From Lysobacterales bacterium (lineage in GTDB: Bacteria > Pseudomonadota > Gammaproteobacteria > Xanthomonadales > Marinicellaceae), in NCBI GenBank assembly GCA_026990095.1, contig JALSIL010000500.1, positions 1 to 11,079 of the forward strand: 11,079 nt of DNA, given 5' to 3'. Position numbers and translations under genes: made by a program. The stretch's first letter is position 1. Each line of letters begins with the position of its first letter. This document shows positions 1 through 6,347 of this stretch, one piece after another. A model generated the notes under the pieces. The model made no database searches, was not told where the DNA came from, and was given only the letters and a program-made list of their open reading frames with translations.

Positions 1-1
1 G

Positions 2-292
2 GCATCCTTGTTGGATACCATTCAACGCGTGCAATCTAACGCCAATCCAGATTTGGAAATCGAAGGCATTATCCGCACCATGTTTGATGGCCGCAATAAC
101 TTAGCCAACGATGTTTCTGCCCAACTATTAGAACATTTCGGTGACAAGGTTTATATCACGGTTATTCCCCGCAATGTCCGTGTAGCAGAAGCACCCTCAC
201 ATGGAATGAGTGTTATTGAATACGATAAATCATCCCGCGGAGCCATTGCTTATATTGGCTTGGCTGGTGAAGTAATTAGAGGAAACAGCTAA
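2..292 (+). CDS. parA: ParA/Soj chromosome-partitioning ATPase, C-terminal fragment (5' end outside window)
   Basis: C-terminal part of a chromosomal ParA/Soj-type partition ATPase, which binds DNA non-specifically in its ATP form and works with ParB bound at parS to segregate replicated origins. The reading frame is open from base 2 and continues off the left edge, so the Walker A and deviant Walker motifs are not visible. The visible 96 residues carry the typical C-terminal signature: a VYITVIPRNVRVAEAPSHG-like stretch, then SVIEYDKSSRGA and the final helix around GLAGEVI. The stop codon TAA overlaps the parB ATG by one base (TAATG), so the two genes are translationally coupled, as is usual for this pair. 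The TTG codons near base 8 are internal leucines, not a start. Family assignment is secure; the fragment says nothing about regulation. Confidence 0.93.
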   Translation, partial: ASLLDTIQRVQSNANPDLEIEGIIRTMFDGRNNLANDVSAQLLEHFGDKVYITVIPRNVRVAEAPSHGMSVIEYDKSSRGAIAYIGLAGEVIRGNS

Positions 293-1152
293 TGGCGACA
301 AAGAAAAGAGGTTTAGGACGTGGACTTGATGCACTTTTAGGTGCAAAACCTAAAGACGTCGGCAATCAAAGGGGTTCTGATAAACAATTAACTGAATTGG
401 ATGTTGATTTAATTCAACCAGGAAAATACCAACCACGCACCAAGATGGATATGATGAAGTTGCGTGAATTAGCTGACTCGATTAAAGCCCAAGGAATGGT
501 ACAACCTGTGATTGTACGCAGTATTGGCAAGAACAAATACGAAATCATAGCTGGAGAACGTCGCTGGCGTGCGGCACAAATTGCAGAACTGGGCAAAATT
601 CCTGTGGTTGTTCGCAACGTTGATGACCAGCAAACCATTGCCATGGCTTTGATTGAAAATATTCAACGCGAAGACTTAAACCCTTTGGAAGAAGCCGTTG
701 CCCTGCAACGCCTGATAAAAGAGTTTGAACTCACACACCAAGAAGCAGCAAATGCCGTAGGGCGTTCACGCGTAGCCGTGAGTAATCTATTGCGTCTTTT
801 AGAGTTACACAAAGAGGTTAAAAAACTCGTTGATGATGGCAAGCTTGAAATGGGTCATGCCCGCGCCTTATTAGCTTTAGAAAAAAACCAACAATTAAAA
901 GCAGCACATGAAATCATAGCCAAAGCGATGAGTGTTCGCGTAACAGAAAAATTTATTAAATCTTTTGGTAAAGAAAAACTTGAGTTACCAGAAAAGAAAG
1001 TCGATAGAGATATTCTAAGACTTGAACAAGAATTAACAGAGAAACTGTGTTCAAATGTGGAAATCAAACACAGTAAAAAAGGCAAAGGAAAATTAATTAT
1101 CAACTACCATTCCGTCGACGAGTTAGATGGGATTTTAGCACGCATTAAATAA
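292..1152 (+). CDS. parB: ParB/Spo0J chromosome-partitioning CTPase
   Basis: Complete 286-residue ParB, the parS-binding CTP-dependent DNA clamp of the chromosomal ParABS system. The N-terminus has the KKRGLGRGLDALLG motif (about residues 4-17), the segment that stimulates ParA ATPase in this family. The CTP-binding/ParB fold has GERRWRAAQ at residues 88-96 and ENIQRED at 122-128. A helix-turn-helix follows at about 146-172 (LTHQEAANAVGRSRVAVSN). The last ~50 residues are the dimerisation domain. Length is normal for the family. ATG at 292 overlaps the parA stop. In many Gammaproteobacteria this pair lies near gidAB and the atp operon; here the next gene is pckG, 52 bases downstream. No parS palindrome was found in the window. 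Confidence 0.97.
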   Translation: MATKKRGLGRGLDALLGAKPKDVGNQRGSDKQLTELDVDLIQPGKYQPRTKMDMMKLRELADSIKAQGMVQPVIVRSIGKNKYEIIAGERRWRAAQIAELGKIPVVVRNVDDQQTIAMALIENIQREDLNPLEEAVALQRLIKEFELTHQEAANAVGRSRVAVSNLLRLLELHKEVKKLVDDGKLEMGHARALLALEKNQQLKAAHEIIAKAMSVRVTEKFIKSFGKEKLELPEKKVDRDILRLEQELTEKLCSNVEIKHSKKGKGKLIINYHSVDELDGILARIK

Positions 1153-1204
1153 GCCAGAGCTTAAGAGATTAAAACAAACAAATTCACACACAATACATAA
1201 GATT

Positions 1205-2959
1205 ATGTCAAATACAACATTACAATCCTTAGAAAACTGGGTTAAAGAAGTGGCGCAATTAACTGCGCCTGAGAAAATCGTTTGGTGCACAGGTTCTGAA
1301 TCTGAAAAGAGTGAACTAGATGATTTATTATTATCAACAGGTGATTACATTAAATTAAATGAAAAAACGCACCCAAATTGCTTTTTGCATTTATCCGATC
1401 CGCAAGATGTGGCACGTGTTGAGCACCTGACATTTATCTGCACAGAGGATAAAGAAGACGCAGGACCCAATAACAACTGGATGAACCCACAAAAAGCCCA
1501 TGCTAAAATAGATGAACTCTTTGAGGGTTGTATGCATGGTCGCACCATGTATGTTATTCCTTATTGCATGGGGCCAATTGATTCTCCTATTTCACGTTGT
1601 GGCGTTGAAATAACAGACAGTGCTTATGTGGTACAAAATATGCGTTTAATGACACGCATGGGAACACCGGCATTAAACCGTATTGAAAATGAAGGGCATT
1701 TTGTTAAAGGCTTGCACTCAACAGGCGAACTTGATCCAGAACGCCGTTACATTATGCACTTTCCAGAAGAGTTGAGCATTAAATCTTATGGCTCTGGTTA
1801 TGGAGGCAACGCCTTATTAGGTAAAAAGTGTCATGCTTTGCGCATTGGCTCTTACCAAGCAAAAATCGAAGGTTGGTTAGCTGAACATATGTTAATTTTA
1901 GGCTTAGAAAATCCGCAAGGCGAAACCCATTATATTGCTGCAGCCTTTCCTTCGGCTTGCGGCAAAACAAACCTAGCCATGCTTATACCACCAGAAGGTT
2001 ACGTTAAGGATGGGTGGAAAATTACCACAATCGGAGATGATATTTGTTGGATGCGTCCAGGAGAAGACGGCAGGCTTTGGGCAATTAATCCCGAGGCAGG
2101 TTTTTTTGGCGTCGCACCAGGAACTGCAAAAGACACCAATCCAAATGCATTGGCTATGTTGTTTGAAGACACAATCTTTACCAATGTTGGTTTGACCCAA
2201 GATAATCAGCCATGGTGGGAAGGTCTGGATGATAGAGTGCCAGTCCAAGATTGGAAAGGTAATCCTTACAATCCTGAAAATGGTCCTGCAGCGCATCCAA
2301 ATTCTCGATTTACGGTGGCATCAAAACGTTGCCCAAGTTACTCTCCCAAAGCCGAAGATGCTAAAGGGGTTCCAATTTCAGCCATTGTTTTTGGCGGTCG
2401 TCGCGAATCTCTAGTGCCACTGGTGACGCAAGCACGCAACTGGGCACACGGTGTTTTGATGGGAGCAACTGTAGCATCGGAAACAACGGCTGCAGCAACA
2501 GGAGCTGTTGGCGTTGTGCGTCACGATCCAATGGCGATGAAGCCGTTTTGTGGTTATCATTTTGCTGATTATTGGTCTCATTGGTTATCGTTTGATAAAG
2601 AAGACGCGAATCTACCCAAGGTATTTACTGTTAACTGGTTTAGAAAAGACGAAGACGGTAAATTTATGTGGCCTGGTTTTGGTGATAATATGCGAGTTCT
2701 TGAATGGATAGTTAAACGCGTGACAGGAAAAGTTGATGCTCAATCATCCGCCTTAGGCGACATGCCAAAAGTTGAAGACTTTAATTTGGACGGATTAGAT
2801 GGCTTTAACCGTGAGGACTTGTCCCGCTTACTGGCTGTCAATGCATCGGGTTGGGTAGATGAAATCAAGAACACGACAGAATATTTACAAAGTTTTGGCA
2901 CACGTGTACCTGAAGCGTTATATGAAGAACTTAAGGTAACTCAAGCTAAACTTAGCTAA
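1205..2959 (+). CDS. pckG: Phosphoenolpyruvate carboxykinase (GTP)
   Basis: GTP-type PEP carboxykinase, cytosolic, interconverting oxaloacetate plus GTP with PEP, CO2 and GDP; the entry step of gluconeogenesis. At 584 residues it is near the usual family length of about 600. Visible motifs: FPSACGKTN at residues 248-256 (kinase-1a/P-loop with the reactive Cys252), GDDICWM at 277-283 (kinase-2, metal-binding Asp), Lys207/Lys208 in LLGKKC and His228 in LAEHM as expected Mn2+ ligands, HPNSRFT and FGGRRESLVPL further on, and NWFRKDEDG near residue 480. This is the GTP family, not the unrelated ATP-dependent pckA that most Gammaproteobacteria carry. The start ATG has only a weak Shine-Dalgarno (ATAAGATT). 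The 52-base gap from parB shows no clear promoter or terminator, so read-through from parAB is possible. Confidence 0.97.
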   Translation: MSNTTLQSLENWVKEVAQLTAPEKIVWCTGSESEKSELDDLLLSTGDYIKLNEKTHPNCFLHLSDPQDVARVEHLTFICTEDKEDAGPNNNWMNPQKAHAKIDELFEGCMHGRTMYVIPYCMGPIDSPISRCGVEITDSAYVVQNMRLMTRMGTPALNRIENEGHFVKGLHSTGELDPERRYIMHFPEELSIKSYGSGYGGNALLGKKCHALRIGSYQAKIEGWLAEHMLILGLENPQGETHYIAAAFPSACGKTNLAMLIPPEGYVKDGWKITTIGDDICWMRPGEDGRLWAINPEAGFFGVAPGTAKDTNPNALAMLFEDTIFTNVGLTQDNQPWWEGLDDRVPVQDWKGNPYNPENGPAAHPNSRFTVASKRCPSYSPKAEDAKGVPISAIVFGGRRESLVPLVTQARNWAHGVLMGATVASETTAAATGAVGVVRHDPMAMKPFCGYHFADYWSHWLSFDKEDANLPKVFTVNWFRKDEDGKFMWPGFGDNMRVLEWIVKRVTGKVDAQSSALGDMPKVEDFNLDGLDGFNREDLSRLLAVNASGWVDEIKNTTEYLQSFGTRVPEALYEELKVTQAKLS

Positions 2960-2963
2960 ACTT
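2944..2963 (+). repeat. Perfect tandem 10-bp duplication at the pckG stop
   Basis: AGCTAAACTT occurs twice head to tail, at 2944-2953 and 2954-2963, covering the last pckG codons and its TAA. This looks like a replication-slippage duplication at the gene end. No function is inferred. Confidence 0.6.
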
Positions 2964-3122
2964 ATACAAAAAACCAAGGTTTTAGTTATTTTTTGGGATA
3001 GAACTGCCATTTTTAAAAAAAAATATTGAAAATTGGCACAAATTTATTTCCAAAGTTGGTTTATTGGTTTATGCTGTTGTATACCCTACTAAAGTTAACA
3101 ATTGTTTACAAAGGAAAAACCT
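2960..3122. other. AT-rich intergenic region after pckG
   Basis: This 163-base AT-rich gap holds no convincing intrinsic terminator. The best candidate is CAAAAAA at 2967-2973 pairing with TTTTTTG at 2989-2995, which has no GC-rich stem. A very weak promoter-like pair lies at TTGGTT (3056-3061) and TATACC (3080-3085), spacer 18, upstream of the next gene. Nothing else could be supported. Confidence 0.4.
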
Positions 3123-3416
3123 GTGGATATCGCTAATTATATTTTTATCGTTGCAGCAGCACTAATGGCTTACTGTTTGTTTTTGGTGCTTAAACTTAAT
3201 TCTCAATTTTCAGGTGGGTTAGTCGGTAAGTACTGGAAATATTTGACGGTACTGGTCATAATTTTCACCTTAGGTTATTTTGCCCTGCCCTTTTTTAACC
3301 AATTACCCGAACATATTTTGCGTTTGACCGTAGCTGGTGTTTTTGTCTTTGGTGCGGTGTATGTACTCATCACCATCAAGCTTATCAAAAGTATTATCGA
3401 AGCCTTTTCTGATTAG
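3123..3416 (+). CDS. Small integral membrane protein, three predicted helices, function unknown
   Basis: I do not recognise this gene. The product is 97 residues with three hydrophobic segments at about residues 4-24, 38-57 and 67-90, separated by short basic or polar loops (KLNSQFSGG, NQLPEHILR), and ends in a short tail. GTG at 3123 is chosen because AAGGA at 3111-3115 sits seven bases upstream; a TTG seven codons earlier (3102) stays in frame but would include the Shine-Dalgarno itself. The gene ends two bases before the next ATG, so the two are almost certainly co-transcribed. The three-helix layout resembles half of a 7TM-type sensor region, but no catalytic or ligand motif is visible. 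A role in membrane signalling with its neighbour is conjecture. Confidence 0.7.
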   Translation: MDIANYIFIVAAALMAYCLFLVLKLNSQFSGGLVGKYWKYLTVLVIIFTLGYFALPFFNQLPEHILRLTVAGVFVFGAVYVLITIKLIKSIIEAFSD

Positions 3417-3418
3417 CC

Positions 3419-3883
3419 ATGAGTGAAGTTTACCGTAGAACGGCGAAAGGAAATGAAGAAATTGAAAAAAGAACTTACAAACTTGATCATTTTCATCGCT
3501 TTGTTCTGATTATGATAAATGGCAAAAATAACGCTGCGACAATCCTATCAAACTCATCAGAACAATGGCATGCAGACGAATGCCTAAGAGACCTAGAAGA
3601 ACAAGGTTTTATTGTTAATATTGCCGATAACCCAAACTCCATGCCTCACTCTAAAATAGGTGATATCCAACAGAATTTAATTGCTACCATTCAAAAGCAT
3701 TTACCAAATAACAACACTAAAGTTATAAATAAAATTCTTAACGCGGAGAATACTCATAACAAACTCTCAGATGCAATAGACAGTGCTTGTATTTTTATTA
3801 AACTCACTATTTCTCAAGACATTGCAAAAAAGCTTAAAATCGAGTTACATCAAATTTTAGACCTTAAAGAAGACAGAACATAG
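3419..3883 (+). CDS. Hypothetical soluble protein, 154 residues
   Basis: No signal peptide or membrane segment is visible. The N-terminal third (VYRRTAKGNEEI, then FVLIMINGKNNAATI and CLRDLEEQGFI, residues 4-65) looks like a small winged-helix-type module of the kind that opens several proteobacterial regulatory proteins. The phrase TAKG(N/Q)EEI followed by a MINGK-like strand is recalled from hypothetical proteins of Beta- and Gammaproteobacteria, but no function is known to me. The C-terminal half (about 75-150) is predicted helical, with Ile/Leu/Lys-rich amphipathic stretches. The ATG lies two bases after the stop of the small membrane-protein gene and has no good Shine-Dalgarno, which favours translational coupling. 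A partnership between the two is inferred from spacing only. Confidence 0.72.
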   Translation: MSEVYRRTAKGNEEIEKRTYKLDHFHRFVLIMINGKNNAATILSNSSEQWHADECLRDLEEQGFIVNIADNPNSMPHSKIGDIQQNLIATIQKHLPNNNTKVINKILNAENTHNKLSDAIDSACIFIKLTISQDIAKKLKIELHQILDLKEDRT

Positions 3884-3944
3884 CGTAACTTGTGCAACTG
3901 GTTGTTCAGTACTCCGGGAATAAATTCATTATCAAAAACAAAAA

Positions 3945-3973
3945 AGCATTGCTTAAATTACATAAGCAATGCT
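3945..3973. promoter_or_regulatory. Perfect 11-bp inverted repeat, candidate operator
   Basis: AGCATTGCTTA (3945-3955) and its exact complement TAAGCAATGCT (3963-3973) are separated by seven bases. Each arm contains a nearly self-complementary 9-mer, AGCAWTGCT, at 3945-3953 and 3965-3973, with centres 20 bp apart, about two helical turns. The repeat spans a candidate promoter, which fits a repressor site. On the minus strand the hairpin is followed by TTTTTGTTTTT and would look like a terminator, but no minus-strand gene reads into it. Confidence 0.55.
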
Positions 3974-3978
3974 ATATT
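3949..3978 (+). promoter_or_regulatory. Candidate sigma70 promoter for the YeeE/YedE operon
   Basis: TTGCTT (3949-3954) and TATATT (3973-3978) with an 18-base spacer. The -10 matches five of six consensus bases; the -35 matches only TTG. Both elements lie in or next to the inverted repeat, so binding there would block RNA polymerase. A start near 3985 would leave a leader of about 120 bases. Confidence 0.4.
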
Positions 3979-4107
3979 AGTTAATGGTAATTTAGCAAAG
4001 CCTTAAGAAGCAACTGAGAAAGAGTGCCTATCAGTCTGTTTTCTATGCTAAATTTTAATAACACACATAAAGAGCAGAGAAATGTGCTTAAAAGAGGAGA
4101 TTATAAT

Positions 4108-4677
4108 ATGAGTAATTCATGGGGATGGCTCAAAAGTGGATTAATACTGGGGACAGTATTTCTACTAGCAGTCGCTTTAGTTAAACCAATCGGTGTCTCA
4201 ACACAATACGTCATAGCAGATTGTTTTATTTTTTGTAAACTCAACCCAGACTTGGCAAAAGAGACAATAGATGCCGAGGGAAATAAAACTTATTCAAGTA
4301 GCAATACCTACTTAAATAAGAACAATGGTCAATACGCAAAAAACAGTTTAAACATCTCAAATTATGGGTTTGTTTTTGTAATTGCTATGTTTTTAGGTGG
4401 TTTTGTTGCTTCCAAACTTGGTGGTCCAAAAGTTGAAAAGGAGGAAGCATGGATACCGCATGTTTGGCGAGAAAACCTCGGCTCATCCTGGACCAAACGC
4501 ATGTTAGGTGCATTTGCCTCGGGTTTCTTTATTCTTGTTGGTTCACGATTGGCAGGAGGGTGTACTTCTGGTCATATGATGAGTGGTATGATGCAGACAT
4601 CTTTGAGTGGTTATTTATTCGCAGCCGGTGTTTTTGCAGTTGCAGTTCCCGTAGCCATTATTGTATTTAAGAAATAG
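4108..4677 (+). CDS. YeeE/YedE family transporter half, N-terminal type
   Basis: A 189-residue membrane protein of the YeeE/YedE family, whose members move thiosulfate or other reduced sulfur species across the inner membrane. In this lineage the transporter is split into two small genes. There is a first helix at about residues 9-28, an exported-side loop of about 50 residues rich in Asn, Ser and Tyr, then helices at about 88-105, 133-150 and 165-187. The hallmark GGCTSGH is at residues 150-156 with Cys152, the type of cysteine known to contact thiosulfate in the family. Two further cysteines, Cys39 and Cys43 (DCFIFC), lie at the start of the loop. ATG at 4108 is preceded by GAGGAGA (4094-4100) seven bases away; this is far better than the in-frame GTG at 4024, which would put a polar 28-residue extension before the first helix. 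Confidence 0.9.
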   Translation: MSNSWGWLKSGLILGTVFLLAVALVKPIGVSTQYVIADCFIFCKLNPDLAKETIDAEGNKTYSSSNTYLNKNNGQYAKNSLNISNYGFVFVIAMFLGGFVASKLGGPKVEKEEAWIPHVWRENLGSSWTKRMLGAFASGFFILVGSRLAGGCTSGHMMSGMMQTSLSGYLFAAGVFAVAVPVAIIVFKK

Positions 4678-4686
4678 GAGATTGTG

Positions 4687-5265
4687 ATGAATTATACTAA
4701 TATTATTTTAGCACTCGTTGTTGGCGGTTTATTTGGCGCAGTTTTACATAAAGTACAAGCCACAAACCCTAATAAGATTGTTGGTTTTTTGCGCTTAACA
4801 GATTTGCATTTGGCAAAAGTTATCTTATTTGCCATTGGTTTTTCCAGTCTTTTACTGTTTATTTTAATGGCAGTCAATGTCATCCCTACATCGCATATTC
4901 AAATTAAGTCTGCCTATATTGGTGTTATCGTTGGAGGAGCCATATTTGGTATTGGTTTTGGTTTGGGTGGCTATTGCCCCGGAACAACCATTGCCGCTCT
5001 TGGTTCTGGACGAAAAGATTCACTGTTTATGATTCTTGGCGGTTTAGTTGGTGCATGGGTTTACGTATTGATGTATGGCTGGTTACAAGAAAACATGGAC
5101 TTTTTATATACTAAGATTGCTGGTGGCAAAGTGTCTTTAGCGGTTACAGGAAATGAGTCTGTTCCTGCCCTAATTGATGGCGTTAATGGTGCAGTAGTTG
5201 CTGGAATTATAGCCATACTCTTTATGGCTGGTGCGTACATGCTCCCGAATAAATTAAGAAATTAA
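4687..5265 (+). CDS. YeeE/YedE family transporter half, C-terminal type (DUF6691-like)
   Basis: A 192-residue second half of the split YeeE/YedE transporter. It has hydrophobic segments at about residues 3-20, 40-60, 74-95, 110-130 and 162-183. The signature GYCPGT at residues 95-100 carries Cys97 and mirrors GGCTSGH of the upstream gene, as expected for two pseudo-symmetric halves forming one pore. ATG at 4687 is served by TAGGAG (4675-4680), which overlaps the stop of the upstream gene; a GTG directly before it (4684) is less well spaced. The two genes form one operon ending at the strong terminator 25 bases beyond the stop. Substrate is inferred from the family; thiosulfate is most likely, but selenium or other sulfur species cannot be excluded. 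Confidence 0.9.
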   Translation: MNYTNIILALVVGGLFGAVLHKVQATNPNKIVGFLRLTDLHLAKVILFAIGFSSLLLFILMAVNVIPTSHIQIKSAYIGVIVGGAIFGIGFGLGGYCPGTTIAALGSGRKDSLFMILGGLVGAWVYVLMYGWLQENMDFLYTKIAGGKVSLAVTGNESVPALIDGVNGAVVAGIIAILFMAGAYMLPNKLRN

Positions 5266-5290
5266 AAAGAAGCTTTCATTGAGTTCTAAG

Positions 5291-5322
5291 AACCCTGAAA
5301 ATATAAATTTCAGGGTTTTTTT
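5291..5322 (+). terminator. Intrinsic terminator of the YeeE/YedE operon
   Basis: AACCCTGAAA (5291-5300) pairs perfectly over 10 bp with TTTCAGGGTT (5308-5317) around a seven-base loop, followed by a seven-T run (5316-5322). It overlaps the last codons and stop of the convergent minus-strand gene. There is no T-run on the minus side, so it probably works in the plus direction only. Confidence 0.9.
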
Positions 5323-6347
5323 ATGAGTTTAAGCATGTCCTCTAACCACATGCGAGGATAAAAGAAATAAACCCACTTTCTTGTTTTAAGGTGGTATCGT
5401 GATTGCACGTAATGCGTGTTTTGAAATACGTATTCAGATAAATAGAGGGTTTTAGCTTTAATGCCTTTAAGTTTTTTTAATCGATGATAGAAATCAATGC
5501 CTTTTGTATTTCGGCTTTGCAGATAATTATTTTTCAATATAAAGGGTTGTCCTTTAAGGCTTTTAGAGTTTATTAAGTTCCCAAAGACAAATTGCATTTT
5601 TTTAAGTGTACCACCAACCAAATGATAGAGGTGAAAATGATTTGCCAATTTTAAGCAGTTTTCTTGTTCTTTAACAGTGAAACCTTTCCAAAGCAAAGCC
5701 AAATCATAAAGCCAGATATGCTTTCTGTCTTCTGGGCGGTGGGCTTGGTAATGAAAACAGGCATAGATAAATGCGTGAATCGAGTCCAAAGTTTGAAAGG
5801 AAAAATGGCTTGTTTTAATTGGCTTGCTGGCATTATAAATTTTTTCAAATTGAAAATAAGGGTGAATTTCCGTGCGGTTACTTATTTGCCAGTGAATATC
5901 AAAGATTGTTTGGATGTTTTTTTCATCATAAAAACTGTTTTGATAACTTATAAAGCGACCTTGACGAGAAGCTACGGCTTTATATCCTTGATGGATTAAC
6001 AGCTTTTCAATGTTTTTATAGTCCTTTTCATCAACAAGTATATCAATATCACTGTAGGGACGCACGGGTTGTTGTTGGTAAAGTGTGTGGCTGTAAGCAA
6101 AACCTTTGAAGATAATAAATTTAATCTTATGTTGGTTCAATAATCCACATAAATTTTGGGCTTTTAAAAGCCAGTTTTTGTACTTGGCATGTTCGAGAAG
6201 AGTGGCTTTTTGCAGCTTTGTAGAAGGAGTTAATTTTGAGACAATGGGGGCAAGCCCATGGTTAATGATTTGGGAGGTCTGGGTAAATTTGGATAATTGA
6301 TTATCATTGGCTATAAGTTCTGATAATAAAAAATGCTCTTTAAACAT
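5310..6347 (-). CDS. NTP_transf_5-like nucleotidyltransferase family protein
   Basis: A 345-residue protein resembling the uncharacterised nucleotidyltransferase family NTP_transf_5 (PF14907), whose genes are often found in exopolysaccharide and surface-protein clusters. The key region has FIIFKGFAYSHTLY at about residues 75-88 and RPYSDIDILVDE at 96-107, with the metal-binding Asp100 and Asp102 of the polymerase-beta-type fold. A mid-protein helical segment includes HPYFQFE, HAFIYACFHYQAHR and WLYDLALL. The C-terminus is basic and aromatic. ATG at 6347 overlaps the upstream epimerase gene by eight bases; a TTG at 6371 is also in frame but has no Shine-Dalgarno. It is the last gene of the minus-strand group, and its stop lies inside the convergent terminator. 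The substrate is unknown; a sugar-modifying role is inferred from its neighbours. Confidence 0.82.
   Translation of the reverse strand: MFKEHFLLSELIANDNQLSKFTQTSQIINHGLAPIVSKLTPSTKLQKATLLEHAKYKNWLLKAQNLCGLLNQHKIKFIIFKGFAYSHTLYQQQPVRPYSDIDILVDEKDYKNIEKLLIHQGYKAVASRQGRFISYQNSFYDEKNIQTIFDIHWQISNRTEIHPYFQFEKIYNASKPIKTSHFSFQTLDSIHAFIYACFHYQAHRPEDRKHIWLYDLALLWKGFTVKEQENCLKLANHFHLYHLVGGTLKKMQFVFGNLINSKSLKGQPFILKNNYLQSRNTKGIDFYHRLKKLKGIKAKTLYLSEYVFQNTHYVQSRYHLKTRKWVYFFYPRMWLEDMLKLIKKP

Larger units (their letters stand above)
3884..4107. other. Intergenic regulatory region upstream of the YeeE/YedE pair
   Basis: This 224-base gap holds the inverted repeat and candidate promoter described separately, plus a Shine-Dalgarno GAGGAGA at 4094-4100 for the next gene. 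The reading frame of the next gene stays open back to a GTG at 4024, but nothing supports using it. No terminator for the upstream pair was seen on the plus strand. Confidence 0.5.

Noticed and set aside
2967..2995. A/T-only inverted repeat as a pckG terminator
   Set aside because: The stem is seven A-T rich pairs with no GC core and no clean T-run after it.
3033..3052. TTGGCAC at 3033 as a sigma54 promoter
   Set aside because: The required GC element at -12 is absent after the correct spacing.
3941..3973. Minus-strand intrinsic terminator (hairpin plus TTTTTGTTTTT)
   Set aside because: No minus-strand gene reads into it, and its position over a plus-strand promoter fits an operator better; kept as an alternative only.
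4024..4107. In-frame N-terminal extension of the first YeeE/YedE gene from GTG 4024
   Set aside because: The ATG at 4108 has an excellent GAGGAGA at seven bases and begins directly before the first membrane helix; the extension is polar and would not fit.
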